A DNA stretch of 16,605 nucleotides from an uncultured Cellvibrio sp. (GTDB taxonomy: Bacteria; Pseudomonadota; Gammaproteobacteria; Pseudomonadales; Cellvibrionaceae): NCBI GenBank assembly GCA_946482345.1, contig CAMLRJ010000018.1:1-16605 (forward strand), written 5' to 3'. How positions within the stretch are numbered: position 1 is the stretch's first letter; the number at the start of each line of letters is the position of its first letter. Below are positions 8,321 to 15,812 of the stretch, piece after piece. The notes below the pieces were generated by a model. The model was not told the origin of the DNA. It was given only the letters and a program-made list of their open reading frames with translations, and searched no databases. The position numbers and the translations under genes were made by a program.

Positions 8321-9859
8321 TTATATTTGAGGAAACGCTCTATTTTTTAGGGAATTTAATATATCTCTATTCATAGGCAATTTCGTTTGTAGTTTATTCG
8401 CTATAGAATTTATCTCTTTGATATTAGTCATACCCAATGCAAGTAAATCAGACTTGCGTGCAGTAAATTTAATATCAGACACTGATTTCATTCCATAATA
8501 AATGTACTCATAACTTGCCAAGGGAAATACTTCTTCGGCATGCAATAAAGAACTGGAATTTAAACCAACTGTATCCCATAGTTCCAGCAATTCCTTTAGT
8601 CCGTCCGGGATAGCGACTGCATTTCTATGATCCATCCAATAGGGGGTATCATTTCTCGCGCTTAACACATAATGTAATTTTAAAAACTCTATAATTTTTT
8701 GCCATCGATAATGAAATAAATCATTGAATTTTTTTTCCAATATTGGCAACACCGTTTTTTGCCGTGGGAAATTATCAACCAACCACCTTGCAGACAATTC
8801 CACCATCGCCAAAGCTGAAGCTTCCAAAGGTTCGATAAACCCTGATGCCATACCTATAGCCAAACAATTTTTCTTCCATAAAGATTGGCGATACCCTGGT
8901 TTAAACTGCAACTCCTTAACATTTAACGAATCAACTTGCTGCTTTGTGGAGAATCCAAGCAAATAATTACGCAACTCTGATTCTGCCTGCTCTTTATTAA
9001 TATATTGACTTGAATACACATGACCAACCCCCCGTCGATTTGATAATCCTATATCCCATATCCATCCAGCACTTTGCGCTGTTGATCTCGTCACAGACAA
9101 GATTTTTTCATTTTCATTCTCATAGGGCACTTGCACAGCCAAAGCTCTATCATTGGTAGAGTATCGAGACATATCTACAAAAGGAACCTGATAAAAATCT
9201 CCAATTAATTTTGCATGAGTCCCCGAACAATCAACAAAAAAATCACCTTCAACTATTTGTGAGCCGACCAACTTTAATGCGGTAATGTAACCCATATCGT
9301 CTGACGCGATATCAGCCACATGTGCAGAAATGTAATTCACACCCAAACGATTGATACAATGTTCTTTCAAGAGCTCTGCGAATGCTCCGGCATTTAAATG
9401 ATACCCATAGTTTAATACACCGGAGTATTCCGGCGTCTGTATCGTTTTAGGAGATAAAAATTGTTCAGCTATTATTGGTTGCACGCATATACTGGATGCA
9501 TATGGATGCGAGGGTGAATATTCCAACCATGCAGCCGCCATATTTTCCATTGATTTTGCATAAGGCAAAGTAAAAGGATGGTAATAAATGTCATCCGGAT
9601 TACCATTTCGCCAACCGACAAATGCTGACCCCTGCTTAAAGGACGCACTACATCGACGAATAAAATCTGTTTCAGACAAGCCTATCTTTTTCAGTGTATT
9701 CCTCATACTCGGCCAAGTCCCTTCGCCTACGCCAATAGTAGCAACATCAGGTGACTCAATAAGCGTTACAAAAATTTCTCATTGTAACTCAGCGGCCAAT
9801 AAACCGGCCGAAAGCCAGCCTGCAGTACCACCACCTAATACAACCACACGTTGGGTCAT
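8321..9859 (-). pseudogene. Second tryptophan-halogenase family gene, interrupted by an in-frame TGA
   Basis: The reverse strand encodes a full-length halogenase frame of 512 codons, but codon 27 (bases 9781-9779) is TGA. Before it lies MTQRVVVLGGGTAGWL up to Gln26, holding the FAD-binding GxGxxG; after it the frame continues without shift into EIFVTLIESPDVATIGVGEG. The ATG at 9859 has AAGG 7 bases upstream, so it is the true start. The rest is complete: Lys75 in SASFKQGSAF, a modified WIWDIG (266-271, Gly in place of the usual Pro) and GFIEPLEASA (340-349). One change, such as CGA to TGA, explains the stop. The longest frame after it starts at ATG 9706, lacks the flavin motif, and has no ribosome site at a useful distance. 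Alternatives are a base-call error or stop readthrough. It precedes sapC in the operon and differs in type from the intact halogenase (GEGTWPSM versus GEATIPT). Confidence 0.87.
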
Positions 9860-9914
9860 AAACTTACCTTCAAATAAATAAAAATCGAGTAAAAATTTTT
9901 GAATAAATTTGAAT

Positions 9915-9945
9915 AAAAAAGCCGCTGATCACAGCGGCTTTTTTT
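9915..9945 (-). terminator. Strong hairpin terminator between the receptor gene and the cassette
   Basis: Perfect 7-bp GC-rich stem GCCGCTG (9921-9927) / CAGCGGC (9932-9938) with loop ATCA. It is flanked by six A on the left and seven T on the right, so it reads as a rho-independent terminator in both directions. On the minus strand it begins 27 bases after the receptor stop codon and 56 bases before the halogenase start. Some transcripts should stop here, giving more receptor than cassette mRNA. Confidence 0.88.
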
Positions 9946-9971
9946 GTTACATCTATCCAATAAAACGTCTA

Positions 9972-12900
9972 TTAGAAAGTATAACGGATACCAGCGTTGT
10001 ATCGAGCGCCCAAATCTTCAAGATCCCACAATTGGTAATCCTGACGAGCATGACGACGATAGTTCTCGCCTGTTACGTTCACACCTTCAAACGATACTGT
10101 CACGTTGTCGAGGATATCGTAACTTATAGACAAATCGATTTGACCAAAAGCTTCAGTGAATTCTGGCTCTCTTTGACCACCACGCTCAATGAGACTCAGG
10201 AATTCATCACGCCAGTTGTAACCGATACGAACTTGCAAACCATCACGATCATAGAAACCGATCAAGTTAGCTGAATCACTCAAACCAATCATCGCAAACT
10301 GAGTGGTATCTTGATTGATGTCGTACTCATCATCTGCATTTACAGCAGTGTAGTTAGCCTGGACACCGAAACCGCTTTCGCCAAACCAATGTTGCACAGC
10401 AAGCTCTACACCATCGATAACAGTATCTTGGTTATTGATGGGCATAGACAGATTCCACTGCATAATTGGATCTGCATCGGTTGCATAAACACTTGTACTT
10501 GGATCAGCGGGGTTTTTCCCTTGAAGAACCAACATTGCCGAATGGATTGCGGCCAAGTCATTTTGTTGATTTACCGGCAACGAGTTAACCGCTTGCTGGT
10601 ATTGTGCACCAGCGCGCACATCACGCAAACCATATACCGGCCCGGTTTGACCTTGAATACCGATAAAATTACTGATGTCTTTACGGAAATAACCTATAGA
10701 CGCATAACTTTGATCGTTGTAATACCATTCAGCAGAGAAATCAAAATTAACGGATTCCATTGGCTTAAGGCCTGGGTTACCGCCTGTTGCTGTTTTCAGG
10801 AATGGGCTAACAATCGCTTTATCCGCACGCAATTCACTATACCCTGCGCGACCAATCGTTTTGCTAAAGGAAGCGCGAAGTTTAATATCTTCGGTAGGAC
10901 TGACATCGACATCAAGACTTGGCAATGTGTTGTTGTAACTTGCAGTTTCTGAGTAAGGTGCCGCCGCTTCTGGAGATAGTATTGATGCCCAATCGTTATC
11001 TTCCTGCCATTCAAGAGTCAACACTTCACGAACAGCAGAAGTAGAGGTTACATCAGTACTTTCATAACGCAACCCGGCAACAACGTTTACAGGCACGCTA
11101 CCGAAATCAAAGGATCCACTGAATTGGACAAACGCGGCATTTACTTCCTCTTCAATCACACGGTTCACATCTACGTTACCACGCCACGCAAATTTACCAT
11201 TTGGCAGAGAGTTAAAATTAGATGGATTGATGTTGTTATCGCGAACACCGGTTGGAGTGACCCAATAATCGTCATCAGCATTACCTGGAGTGCCATTGTT
11301 GTTCAATGTACGTGTATTAGCTTGTGCGAACAAACCCTCTACACGATCCATAACAGCATCCAAGTCAGCATCCAGACCTTCGGTAAAGAAAAAGTTATGG
11401 CCGGTCGTTGAACCATAATCCTGGAATCCATCACCAAAGTTACGAGGAGTAAAATAGCTGGTCCAGTTTTCACCTAATGAGTCAGGATCTACACCACCCC
11501 AGTTACCCATGGTCATACGGTTGTTGTCGTTGCTACCAAACATGCTGGCATTTTCGTCTTTACGCAAGTCTGCACCAAAAGCCAACTTCATGTCTTCGTT
11601 GAACTCAAATTCACCGCCCAATTGCAGTTGCTTGATGTCAGTACGTTGCCATGAAACACCAATTGAACCAATCGAACCGCTAATATCACCACCGTCTACT
11701 GCACCACTGTTATTACCAGCATTTGCGGGACTGTCATCATAAACAATACCCATGACCGGCAACTCATAGCTATAGTCTGTGTAATATCCTGCTGTGATAT
11801 TCGCATTCAAACCTGCTTCCAATCTTGATGCATTGTTAGTTGCATAAGAATCATGGAAATCAGCGGTGAAAGACAATTGGTCATTCACTTGCCAATCCAG
11901 GTTCACACCAAAGGAATCAGAGTGTGTTTCTGAAAGCACTGATTGTTTTGCGAAGGAGAAGTCTTTTCCTGCACGAGCAGTCAAACCAGCAGATGGGTTA
12001 GCTGTGAAGTCTGAAACAAGAACGGTAGGAGAAGCAATCGCACCACCACCAAACTCTACATAAGTGAAACGGTTTGGCTCAAACCATGTAGATTGTTGTG
12101 CACGTGAAGAAGTTAAATCATTGTTTGTAGACACATAGTCAACTGTCGCAGTGAAATCCTCAATTGGACGGAACTGCATGGTCAACATACCATTTTCGCG
12201 GGTACGACTATTGTCATCTAACTGATAACGCAAATCGGTTGGCAACAAATAAAGTGAGCCATTGGTTGGAGCATTAACTAATGTCGCGCCAGAAGCATAA
12301 ACACCCGAGGTTGTTGTAAAGGCGTTATAGTCAGTGACAAAAGCATTGGCACGCATGCTGTCACGCTCTTGATAGGCACCGGATATAGCAACACCGAAGG
12401 TACCTTCATCATTGGCCCATGAATATAAACCGGACAATTCCGGTGTAATTTCACTGCCTTTGTCTACAGTTGTGTCATGCACTGCTTTAGCACTTACAAC
12501 CGCTTTTGTATCACCAATATCAAGAGGACGAACTGTTCTTACATTAATGGTAGCGCCCAAACCGCCGCTGGTTACATTGGCTTTTCCTGTTTTGTAAAGT
12601 TCAACACCTGAAACCACTTCAGATGCCAAGTTAGAAAAATCATATGCTCTTGACGCTGTATCACCAGGGTCAGCGGTAGAAACAGCTGGCATATTGCGGT
12701 TATTCAGGGTAACCATATTCAACGCCGGATCAATACCACGAACAGTCACCCTTGCACCTTCACCGTTACTACGGTTAATGGATACACCAGGAATACGCTG
12801 TAGAGACTCAGCCAGGTTAGCGTCAGGCATTTTACCGATGTCTTCTGTTGAAATGGCATCAACAACACCTACTGCATCGCGTTTGGTATTCATCGCATTT

Positions 12901-13040
12901 ATAACTGATGCACGAATACCGGTAATAACAACTTCTGTATCTTCTTCTTGCGCGAATGCTGGAGCCATAAAACCACTCATGGCAACCGATGCAACGGCTG
13001 TTACTAAAATCTTCTTTTTAAAGCTTTGAGTTTTGTACAT
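9972..13040 (-). CDS. TonB-dependent outer-membrane receptor (large, carbohydrate type)
   Basis: A 1022-residue TonB-dependent receptor of the large class common in Caulobacter, Xanthomonas and Cellvibrio, which imports oligosaccharides or glycosides over the outer membrane with TonB-ExbBD energy. Residues 1-30 are a signal peptide (SFKKKILVTAVASV, cleavage after AFA). The probable TonB box is within DTEVVITG (34-41). The plug domain follows (about 42-175) with AISTEDIGKMPDANLAESLQ, RIPGVSINR, VTVRGIDP and a GGLGATINV-type end. The remainder is the beta-barrel, ending in YNAGIRYTF with the expected C-terminal Phe. The start at 13040 has GGAG 6 bases upstream and gives a proper signal peptide; the frame is open 63 codons further upstream, but that lies in the leader. 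Its operator and terminator are listed separately. The substrate is unknown; the convergent GH2 gene suggests a beta-linked glycan. Confidence 0.94.
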   Translation of the reverse strand: MYKTQSFKKKILVTAVASVAMSGFMAPAFAQEEDTEVVITGIRASVINAMNTKRDAVGVVDAISTEDIGKMPDANLAESLQRIPGVSINRSNGEGARVTVRGIDPALNMVTLNNRNMPAVSTADPGDTASRAYDFSNLASEVVSGVELYKTGKANVTSGGLGATINVRTVRPLDIGDTKAVVSAKAVHDTTVDKGSEITPELSGLYSWANDEGTFGVAISGAYQERDSMRANAFVTDYNAFTTTSGVYASGATLVNAPTNGSLYLLPTDLRYQLDDNSRTRENGMLTMQFRPIEDFTATVDYVSTNNDLTSSRAQQSTWFEPNRFTYVEFGGGAIASPTVLVSDFTANPSAGLTARAGKDFSFAKQSVLSETHSDSFGVNLDWQVNDQLSFTADFHDSYATNNASRLEAGLNANITAGYYTDYSYELPVMGIVYDDSPANAGNNSGAVDGGDISGSIGSIGVSWQRTDIKQLQLGGEFEFNEDMKLAFGADLRKDENASMFGSNDNNRMTMGNWGGVDPDSLGENWTSYFTPRNFGDGFQDYGSTTGHNFFFTEGLDADLDAVMDRVEGLFAQANTRTLNNNGTPGNADDDYWVTPTGVRDNNINPSNFNSLPNGKFAWRGNVDVNRVIEEEVNAAFVQFSGSFDFGSVPVNVVAGLRYESTDVTSTSAVREVLTLEWQEDNDWASILSPEAAAPYSETASYNNTLPSLDVDVSPTEDIKLRASFSKTIGRAGYSELRADKAIVSPFLKTATGGNPGLKPMESVNFDFSAEWYYNDQSYASIGYFRKDISNFIGIQGQTGPVYGLRDVRAGAQYQQAVNSLPVNQQNDLAAIHSAMLVLQGKNPADPSTSVYATDADPIMQWNLSMPINNQDTVIDGVELAVQHWFGESGFGVQANYTAVNADDEYDINQDTTQFAMIGLSDSANLIGFYDRDGLQVRIGYNWRDEFLSLIERGGQREPEFTEAFGQIDLSISYDILDNVTVSFEGVNVTGENYRRHARQDYQLWDLEDLGARYNAGIRYTF

Positions 13041-13222
13041 AGAGCTCTCCCTTGTTAGGAATATTATCATCTGGATTATTTTCCACACGCATGCCTGATT
13101 TTGTTTATCAAGCATATTCGCCTCGGATGAGGACGAATCTTCTATGGATTGGGCACCATACGAACAGCACCCGATCCTGTTGCCGACTGATTTGAAACTA
13201 ACGTAATTAGCCCAAAACCAGC
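13041..13222 (-). other. Long 5' leader of the receptor gene
   Basis: About 180 bases between the predicted transcription start and the receptor ATG. It holds one clear stem-loop (13116-13138) and the ribosome site GGGAG next to the ATG. The remaining intergenic stretch up to ung (13258-13341) is AT-rich, and I see nothing definite in it: no convincing terminator for ung and no second operator. Confidence 0.5.
13116..13138 (-). promoter_or_regulatory. Stem-loop in the receptor mRNA leader
   Basis: In the mRNA sense the arms ATTCG-T-CCTC and GAGG-CGAAT pair over 9 bp with one bulged base and an ATCC loop. It lies 75 bases upstream of the start codon. It could affect mRNA stability or small-RNA binding, but no known riboswitch fold is recognised; it may be chance. 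Confidence 0.35.
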
Positions 13223-13228
13223 TGCGCA

Positions 13229-13257
13229 AAACTACATTTTAGTGACAGCGCTGTCAA
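13229..13257 (-). promoter_or_regulatory. Sigma-70 promoter of the TonB receptor gene
   Basis: Reverse strand: perfect -35 TTGACA (13257-13252), 17-base spacer, and a weak -10 TAGTTT (13234-13229; three of six bases match) preceded by TG. Transcription would begin near 13222. The perfect -35 and its overlap with the palindrome support it; the -10 is the weak part. Confidence 0.6.
13243..13256. promoter_or_regulatory. LacI-family-type operator palindrome
   Basis: Perfect 14-bp palindrome TGACAGCGCTGTCA with the central CG typical of LacI/GalR-family operators. Its right part overlaps five of the six bases of the receptor -35 box, so a bound repressor would block RNA polymerase. No regulator gene is in the window. 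The site would control the receptor and, by readthrough, the halogenase-SapC-cupin genes. Confidence 0.75.
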
Positions 13258-13341
13258 GATTTTATTCAATCATGGAATCTATTACATAATTGATGGCAAA
13301 AGACATACAACTATTAACAATATGCAACTTTTAGTAACGAA

Positions 13342-14028
13342 TTAATTCAAGGCCCAGTTTATTGGCGCACGATTTGTTTTTATCAAGTAGTCATTTGCCC
13401 TGGAGAAGTGTCCACAACCGATAAACCCCCTGTGCGCAGACAAAGGTGATGGATGCGGCGCCTTTAAAATCAGGTGTTTTTGGGTATCGATCAGGTCAAT
13501 TTTCTTCTGCGCATAACTTCCCCAAAGCATAAACACCACAGCGTTATTGTGTTTACTCACCAAATCAATCGCTTTATCCGTAAAAGTTTCCCAGCCTTTT
13601 CCCTGATGAGATCCGGCTTTTGCCTGCTCCACCGTCAAGGTGGCATTGAGTAATAACACCCCCTGATCAGCCCAGGATTGCAAACAACCATGAAGGGGAA
13701 TCGGCAACCCCAAATCCCGCTGCTGTTCTTTGAATATATTTTGTAACGAAGGCGGAACCTGAATGCCTTTTTGTACAGAAAAACAAAGTCCATGTGCTTG
13801 ATTGGGGCCGTGATAAGGATCCTGCCCGATAATCACGACTTTGACCTGATCCAAAGGAGTTGAATTAAATGCATTGAAAATATTGTTGGATGCGGGATAA
13901 ATAATTTTTCCAGCAGTCTTTTCATGCAACAAAAATTGCTTGAGCTGCTGCATGTAAGGTAGGTCAAACTCGACAGCCAGATGCGTTAACCAACTGGAGT
14001 GAAGATCAATTTTCTTTCGTTCAGACAT
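13342..14028 (-). CDS. ung: Uracil-DNA glycosylase
   Basis: A 228-residue family-1 uracil-DNA glycosylase, which removes uracil from DNA as the first step of base-excision repair. The water-activating loop GQDPYHG (68-74) carries catalytic Asp70. LLLNATLTV (125-133) is the uracil-recognition strand containing the conserved Asn128. The DNA-intercalating loop [11 protein letters not shown] (192-202) carries catalytic His192. Length and motif spacing match E. coli Ung. It is cytoplasmic. The ribosome site before ATG 14028 is weak (AAGAA-like). It lies downstream of the peroxiredoxin gene on the same strand, but a terminator separates them, so it probably has its own promoter in the 70 bp before it. 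No clear terminator follows it. Confidence 0.97.
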   Translation of the reverse strand: MSERKKIDLHSSWLTHLAVEFDLPYMQQLKQFLLHEKTAGKIIYPASNNIFNAFNSTPLDQVKVVIIGQDPYHGPNQAHGLCFSVQKGIQVPPSLQNIFKEQQRDLGLPIPLHGCLQSWADQGVLLLNATLTVEQAKAGSHQGKGWETFTDKAIDLVSKHNNAVVFMLWGSYAQKKIDLIDTQKHLILKAPHPSPLSAHRGFIGCGHFSRANDYLIKTNRAPINWALN

Positions 14029-14097
14029 GATGTGTTCTTATAAATAAAAATGAACGGGAATTTTTACAAATCAGAATCAAAATTACGACACCCAAAT

Positions 14098-14124
14098 AAA
14101 AAAGGGAAAGCAATGCTTCCCCCC
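14098..14124 (-). terminator. Terminator after the peroxiredoxin gene
   Basis: Stem GGGAAAGCA (14104-14112) with TGCTTCCC (14114-14121), one bulged base and a very short loop. On the minus strand it is followed by six T (14103-14098). It starts about 30 bases after the peroxiredoxin stop. A run of eight C (14119-14126) widens the possible pairing. Confidence 0.72.
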
Positions 14125-14151
14125 CCTTTAACTATTCGACTCACTGAAAAA

Positions 14152-14754
14152 TTACAGTTTATCTGCGTTTTCAGCCAGATATTTAGCAACACCTGCTGGC
14201 GTCGCATCCATACCCTTATCACCTTCTTGCCAGCCAGCAGGACATACTTCACCGTGTTTTTGGTGGAATATCAATGCATCAACTGTGCGAATGGTTTCAT
14301 CAACATTACGGCCGATGGGTAAATCGTTAACGATTTGTGAACGCACAACACCGTCTTCATCAATAATAAAAGTACCACGGAAAGCCACACCATCAGCTGA
14401 CTCAACATCGTATGCTTTGGCAATTGAGTGAGTGATATCAGCAACCAATGTGTATTTAACAGCACCAATACCGCCTTGATCTACCGGAGTGTTACGCCAT
14501 GCGTTGTGAGTAAATTGTGAATCGATGGAAACACCAATCACTTCTACATTGCGCTTTTTAAATTCAGCAACGCGATGATCAAACGCCAACAACTCTGAAG
14601 GACACACAAAGGTGAAGTCCAGTGGATAGAAAAATACAACTGCTTTCTTGCCTTTGGTGGCCGCAGCAAAATTGTATGAATCAACAATTTCACCCGATGC
14701 CAATACTGCCGCTGCAGTGAAATCCGGTGCTTTTTTACCTACTAATACGCCCAT
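14152..14754 (-). CDS. ahpC: Typical 2-Cys peroxiredoxin (AhpC/TSA, Prx1 type)
   Basis: A 200-residue thiol peroxidase that reduces H2O2, organic peroxides and peroxynitrite in the cytoplasm. The peroxidatic cysteine is Cys51 in DFTFVCPSE, with the active-site Pro44 and Thr48 upstream (YPLDFTFVC). The resolving cysteine is Cys171 in GEVCPAGW. The GG[IL]G loop (GGIG, 94-97) and the C-terminal tail after the resolving Cys (KYLAENADKL) resemble the GGLG/YF features of oxidation-sensitive Prx1 enzymes, with YL in place of YF. It is closer to the Prx1/TSA form than to E. coli AhpC, so the symbol is approximate. GGAG lies 7 bases before ATG 14754. An OxyR-like site lies upstream. No ahpF is adjacent, so reduction is probably by thioredoxin or an unlinked partner. 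Confidence 0.94.
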   Translation of the reverse strand: MGVLVGKKAPDFTAAAVLASGEIVDSYNFAAATKGKKAVVFFYPLDFTFVCPSELLAFDHRVAEFKKRNVEVIGVSIDSQFTHNAWRNTPVDQGGIGAVKYTLVADITHSIAKAYDVESADGVAFRGTFIIDEDGVVRSQIVNDLPIGRNVDETIRTVDALIFHQKHGEVCPAGWQEGDKGMDATPAGVAKYLAENADKL

Positions 14755-14801
14755 TTTCTGTCTCCTGTAAGGTTTGGATTAACGCAAAAATCTATGTCTG
14801 G

Positions 14802-14838
14802 ATTGATAACCAGCGTCCAATCAATAGAACGAAGCTAT
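14802..14838 (-). promoter_or_regulatory. OxyR-like binding site upstream of the peroxiredoxin gene
   Basis: The OxyR consensus is four tetramers spaced by seven bases: ATAG-N7-CTAT-N7-ATAG-N7-CTAT. On the reverse strand 14838-14824 gives a perfect ATAG-N7-CTAT half. At exact N7 spacings the next two tetramers are ACGC (1/4) and CAAT (3/4), a total of 12 of 16 core bases. It lies 48-84 bases before the start codon, a sensible activator position. Confidence 0.55.
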
Positions 14839-14939
14839 CTTACACAGGGAGAAATGAGAGTCATATTGTTTTTTTATATGGATGCATGGAGGTATGGCTA
14901 TATGTAAATCACACAAATAAAAATCAACATCAAAGCCAT

Positions 14940-14968
14940 TTGCGAATGCATATCATTTGGATTATTAT
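14940..14968 (+). promoter_or_regulatory. Sigma-70 promoter of bfd
   Basis: TTGCGA (14940-14945; 4/6 of the -35 consensus), 17-base spacer, and TATTAT (14963-14968; 5/6 of the -10 consensus). Transcription would start near 14975, giving a leader of about 44 bases before the bfd ATG. Confidence 0.6.
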
Positions 14969-14969
14969 C
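14951..14969. promoter_or_regulatory. Fur-box-like site over the bfd promoter
   Basis: The reverse strand of this 19-mer matches the Fur consensus GATAATGATAATCATTATC at 12 of 19 positions, including a full GATAAT at one end. It covers the spacer and -10 of the bfd promoter, where Fur binding would affect transcription. bfd genes are iron-regulated in several proteobacteria. Confidence 0.45.
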
Positions 14970-15018
14970 TCGCATGAGACCTGTTCAACAATGTTTACTT
15001 TCTAACCCTGAGCGTCCT

Positions 15019-15222
15019 ATGTATATCTGTCTTTGTCGCGGTGTAACTGATCGTCAAATCAAGGCAGCCATTGAAGATGGCGCGCAAACACTCTCTCATC
15101 TACGCAAAAATCTGGGGGTTGCAGGTCAATGTGGCAAGTGTGCATGTTCAGCCCAGGAATTACTTGATGCTGCAAAGGGCAGCGATAACCAATCATCTCT
15201 CTTCTACGCTATCGCATCCTGA
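15019..15222 (+). CDS. bfd: Bacterioferritin-associated ferredoxin
   Basis: A 67-residue [2Fe-2S] protein that passes electrons to bacterioferritin so that stored Fe(III) can be released as Fe(II). The cluster ligands are Cys4 and Cys6 (MYICLCRGVTD) and Cys38 and Cys41 (GQCGKC), almost the exact E. coli Bfd spacing; Cys43 is extra. The start at 15019 is chosen because the family begins MYVCLC; an upstream in-frame ATG at 14974 lies at the predicted transcription start and would add 15 non-family residues. The ribosome site is weak. bfr follows 66 bp downstream on the same strand, the classic bfd-bfr pair. Confidence 0.95.
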   Translation: MYICLCRGVTDRQIKAAIEDGAQTLSHLRKNLGVAGQCGKCACSAQELLDAAKGSDNQSSLFYAIAS

Positions 15223-15288
15223 TTTTTTAGTTGACACTCATTTGTCAGGCAGCAACACTTTCCTTTTTTAAAAAGCGAGGAAGTGATG

Positions 15289-15759
15289 ATGCAAGGCGAC
15301 CCTAAAGTTATTGGCGCATTAAACAAAGTATTGGCGAATGAATTAATCGCCATTAATCAATATTTTTTACACGCACGCATGTATAAAAATTGGGGGCTCA
15401 AAGAACTGGCTGATCACGAATATCATGAATCTATTGATGAAATGAAACACGCGGACAAATTGATTGAGCGTATTTTGTTTTTAGAAGGATTACCCAATCT
15501 GCAAGATTTAGGCAAATTAAAAATTGGTGAAGATACCCAGGAAATTCTTAAATGTGATCTGGCGTTGGAATTAAAAGCAATTCCTGATCTACGCGAAGGA
15601 ATTATTCTGTGTGAAGCAGCAAAAGATTTTGTCAGCCGTGATTTGTTCAAATCGATTCTGGAATCCGAAGAAGAACATGTTGATTGGATAGAAACCCAAT
15701 TATCATTGATCGAAAAAGTGGGTATTCAAAATTATTTGCAGTCAAAAATGGCCAACTGA
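15289..15759 (+). CDS. bfr: Bacterioferritin
   Basis: A 156-residue haem-binding ferritin subunit; 24 subunits form a shell that oxidises and stores iron. The start at the third of three tandem start codons (GTG 15283, ATG 15286, ATG 15289) is preferred: GAGGAA lies 6 bases upstream, and the numbering then matches the family exactly. Di-iron ferroxidase ligands are Glu18, Glu51, His54, Glu94, Glu127 and His130, all present; the haem-ligating Met is Met52. Having every ligand means a catalytic subunit, not the ferroxidase-less type some species also carry. It follows bfd and is probably co-transcribed. A TTGACA at 15231 in the 66-bp gap could be an extra promoter, but its -10 is poor. Confidence 0.97.
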   Translation: MQGDPKVIGALNKVLANELIAINQYFLHARMYKNWGLKELADHEYHESIDEMKHADKLIERILFLEGLPNLQDLGKLKIGEDTQEILKCDLALELKAIPDLREGIILCEAAKDFVSRDLFKSILESEEEHVDWIETQLSLIEKVGIQNYLQSKMAN

Positions 15760-15780
15760 TTAGCTAATGTAAAGTTTACT

Positions 15781-15800
15781 CTTCCCGCGCAAGCGGGAAG
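15781..15800. repeat. Perfect hairpin between convergent bfr and gspB
   Basis: Inverted repeat CTTCCCGC / GCGGGAAG, a perfect 8-bp GC-rich stem closing a GCAA loop (GNRA type). It starts 22 bases after the bfr stop and ends 12 bases before the gspB stop. No T run follows on either strand, so it is not a classic rho-independent terminator. It may protect 3' ends or end transcription inefficiently. Confidence 0.6.
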
Positions 15801-15812
15801 CCCTGCCAATAC

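Noticed and set aside
9779..9781. TGA in the halogenase frame as a selenocysteine codon.
   Set aside because: The position is a variable loop in the family, not a redox or catalytic site, and no downstream selenocysteine-insertion hairpin is evident.
10311..10952. Long plus-strand open frame of 213 codons inside the receptor gene.
   Set aside because: It is antisense to a well-supported gene, has no family features and an odd composition; it is a shadow frame.
13041..13229. The receptor frame is open 63 codons upstream of the chosen start.
   Set aside because: The stretch lies in the mRNA leader, shows no family similarity, and would bury the signal peptide; ATG 13040 has a strong ribosome site.
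14119..14126. Run of eight C as a phase-variable tract.
   Set aside because: It lies outside any coding region, within the peroxiredoxin terminator stem.
15231..15259. TTGACA in the bfd-bfr gap as a separate bfr promoter, and TGACA-N6-TGTCA (15232-15247) as a second copy of the receptor operator.
   Set aside because: No acceptable -10 at 16-18 bases. The inverted repeat has a 6-base spacer without the central GCGC of the receptor site, so it is not the same operator.
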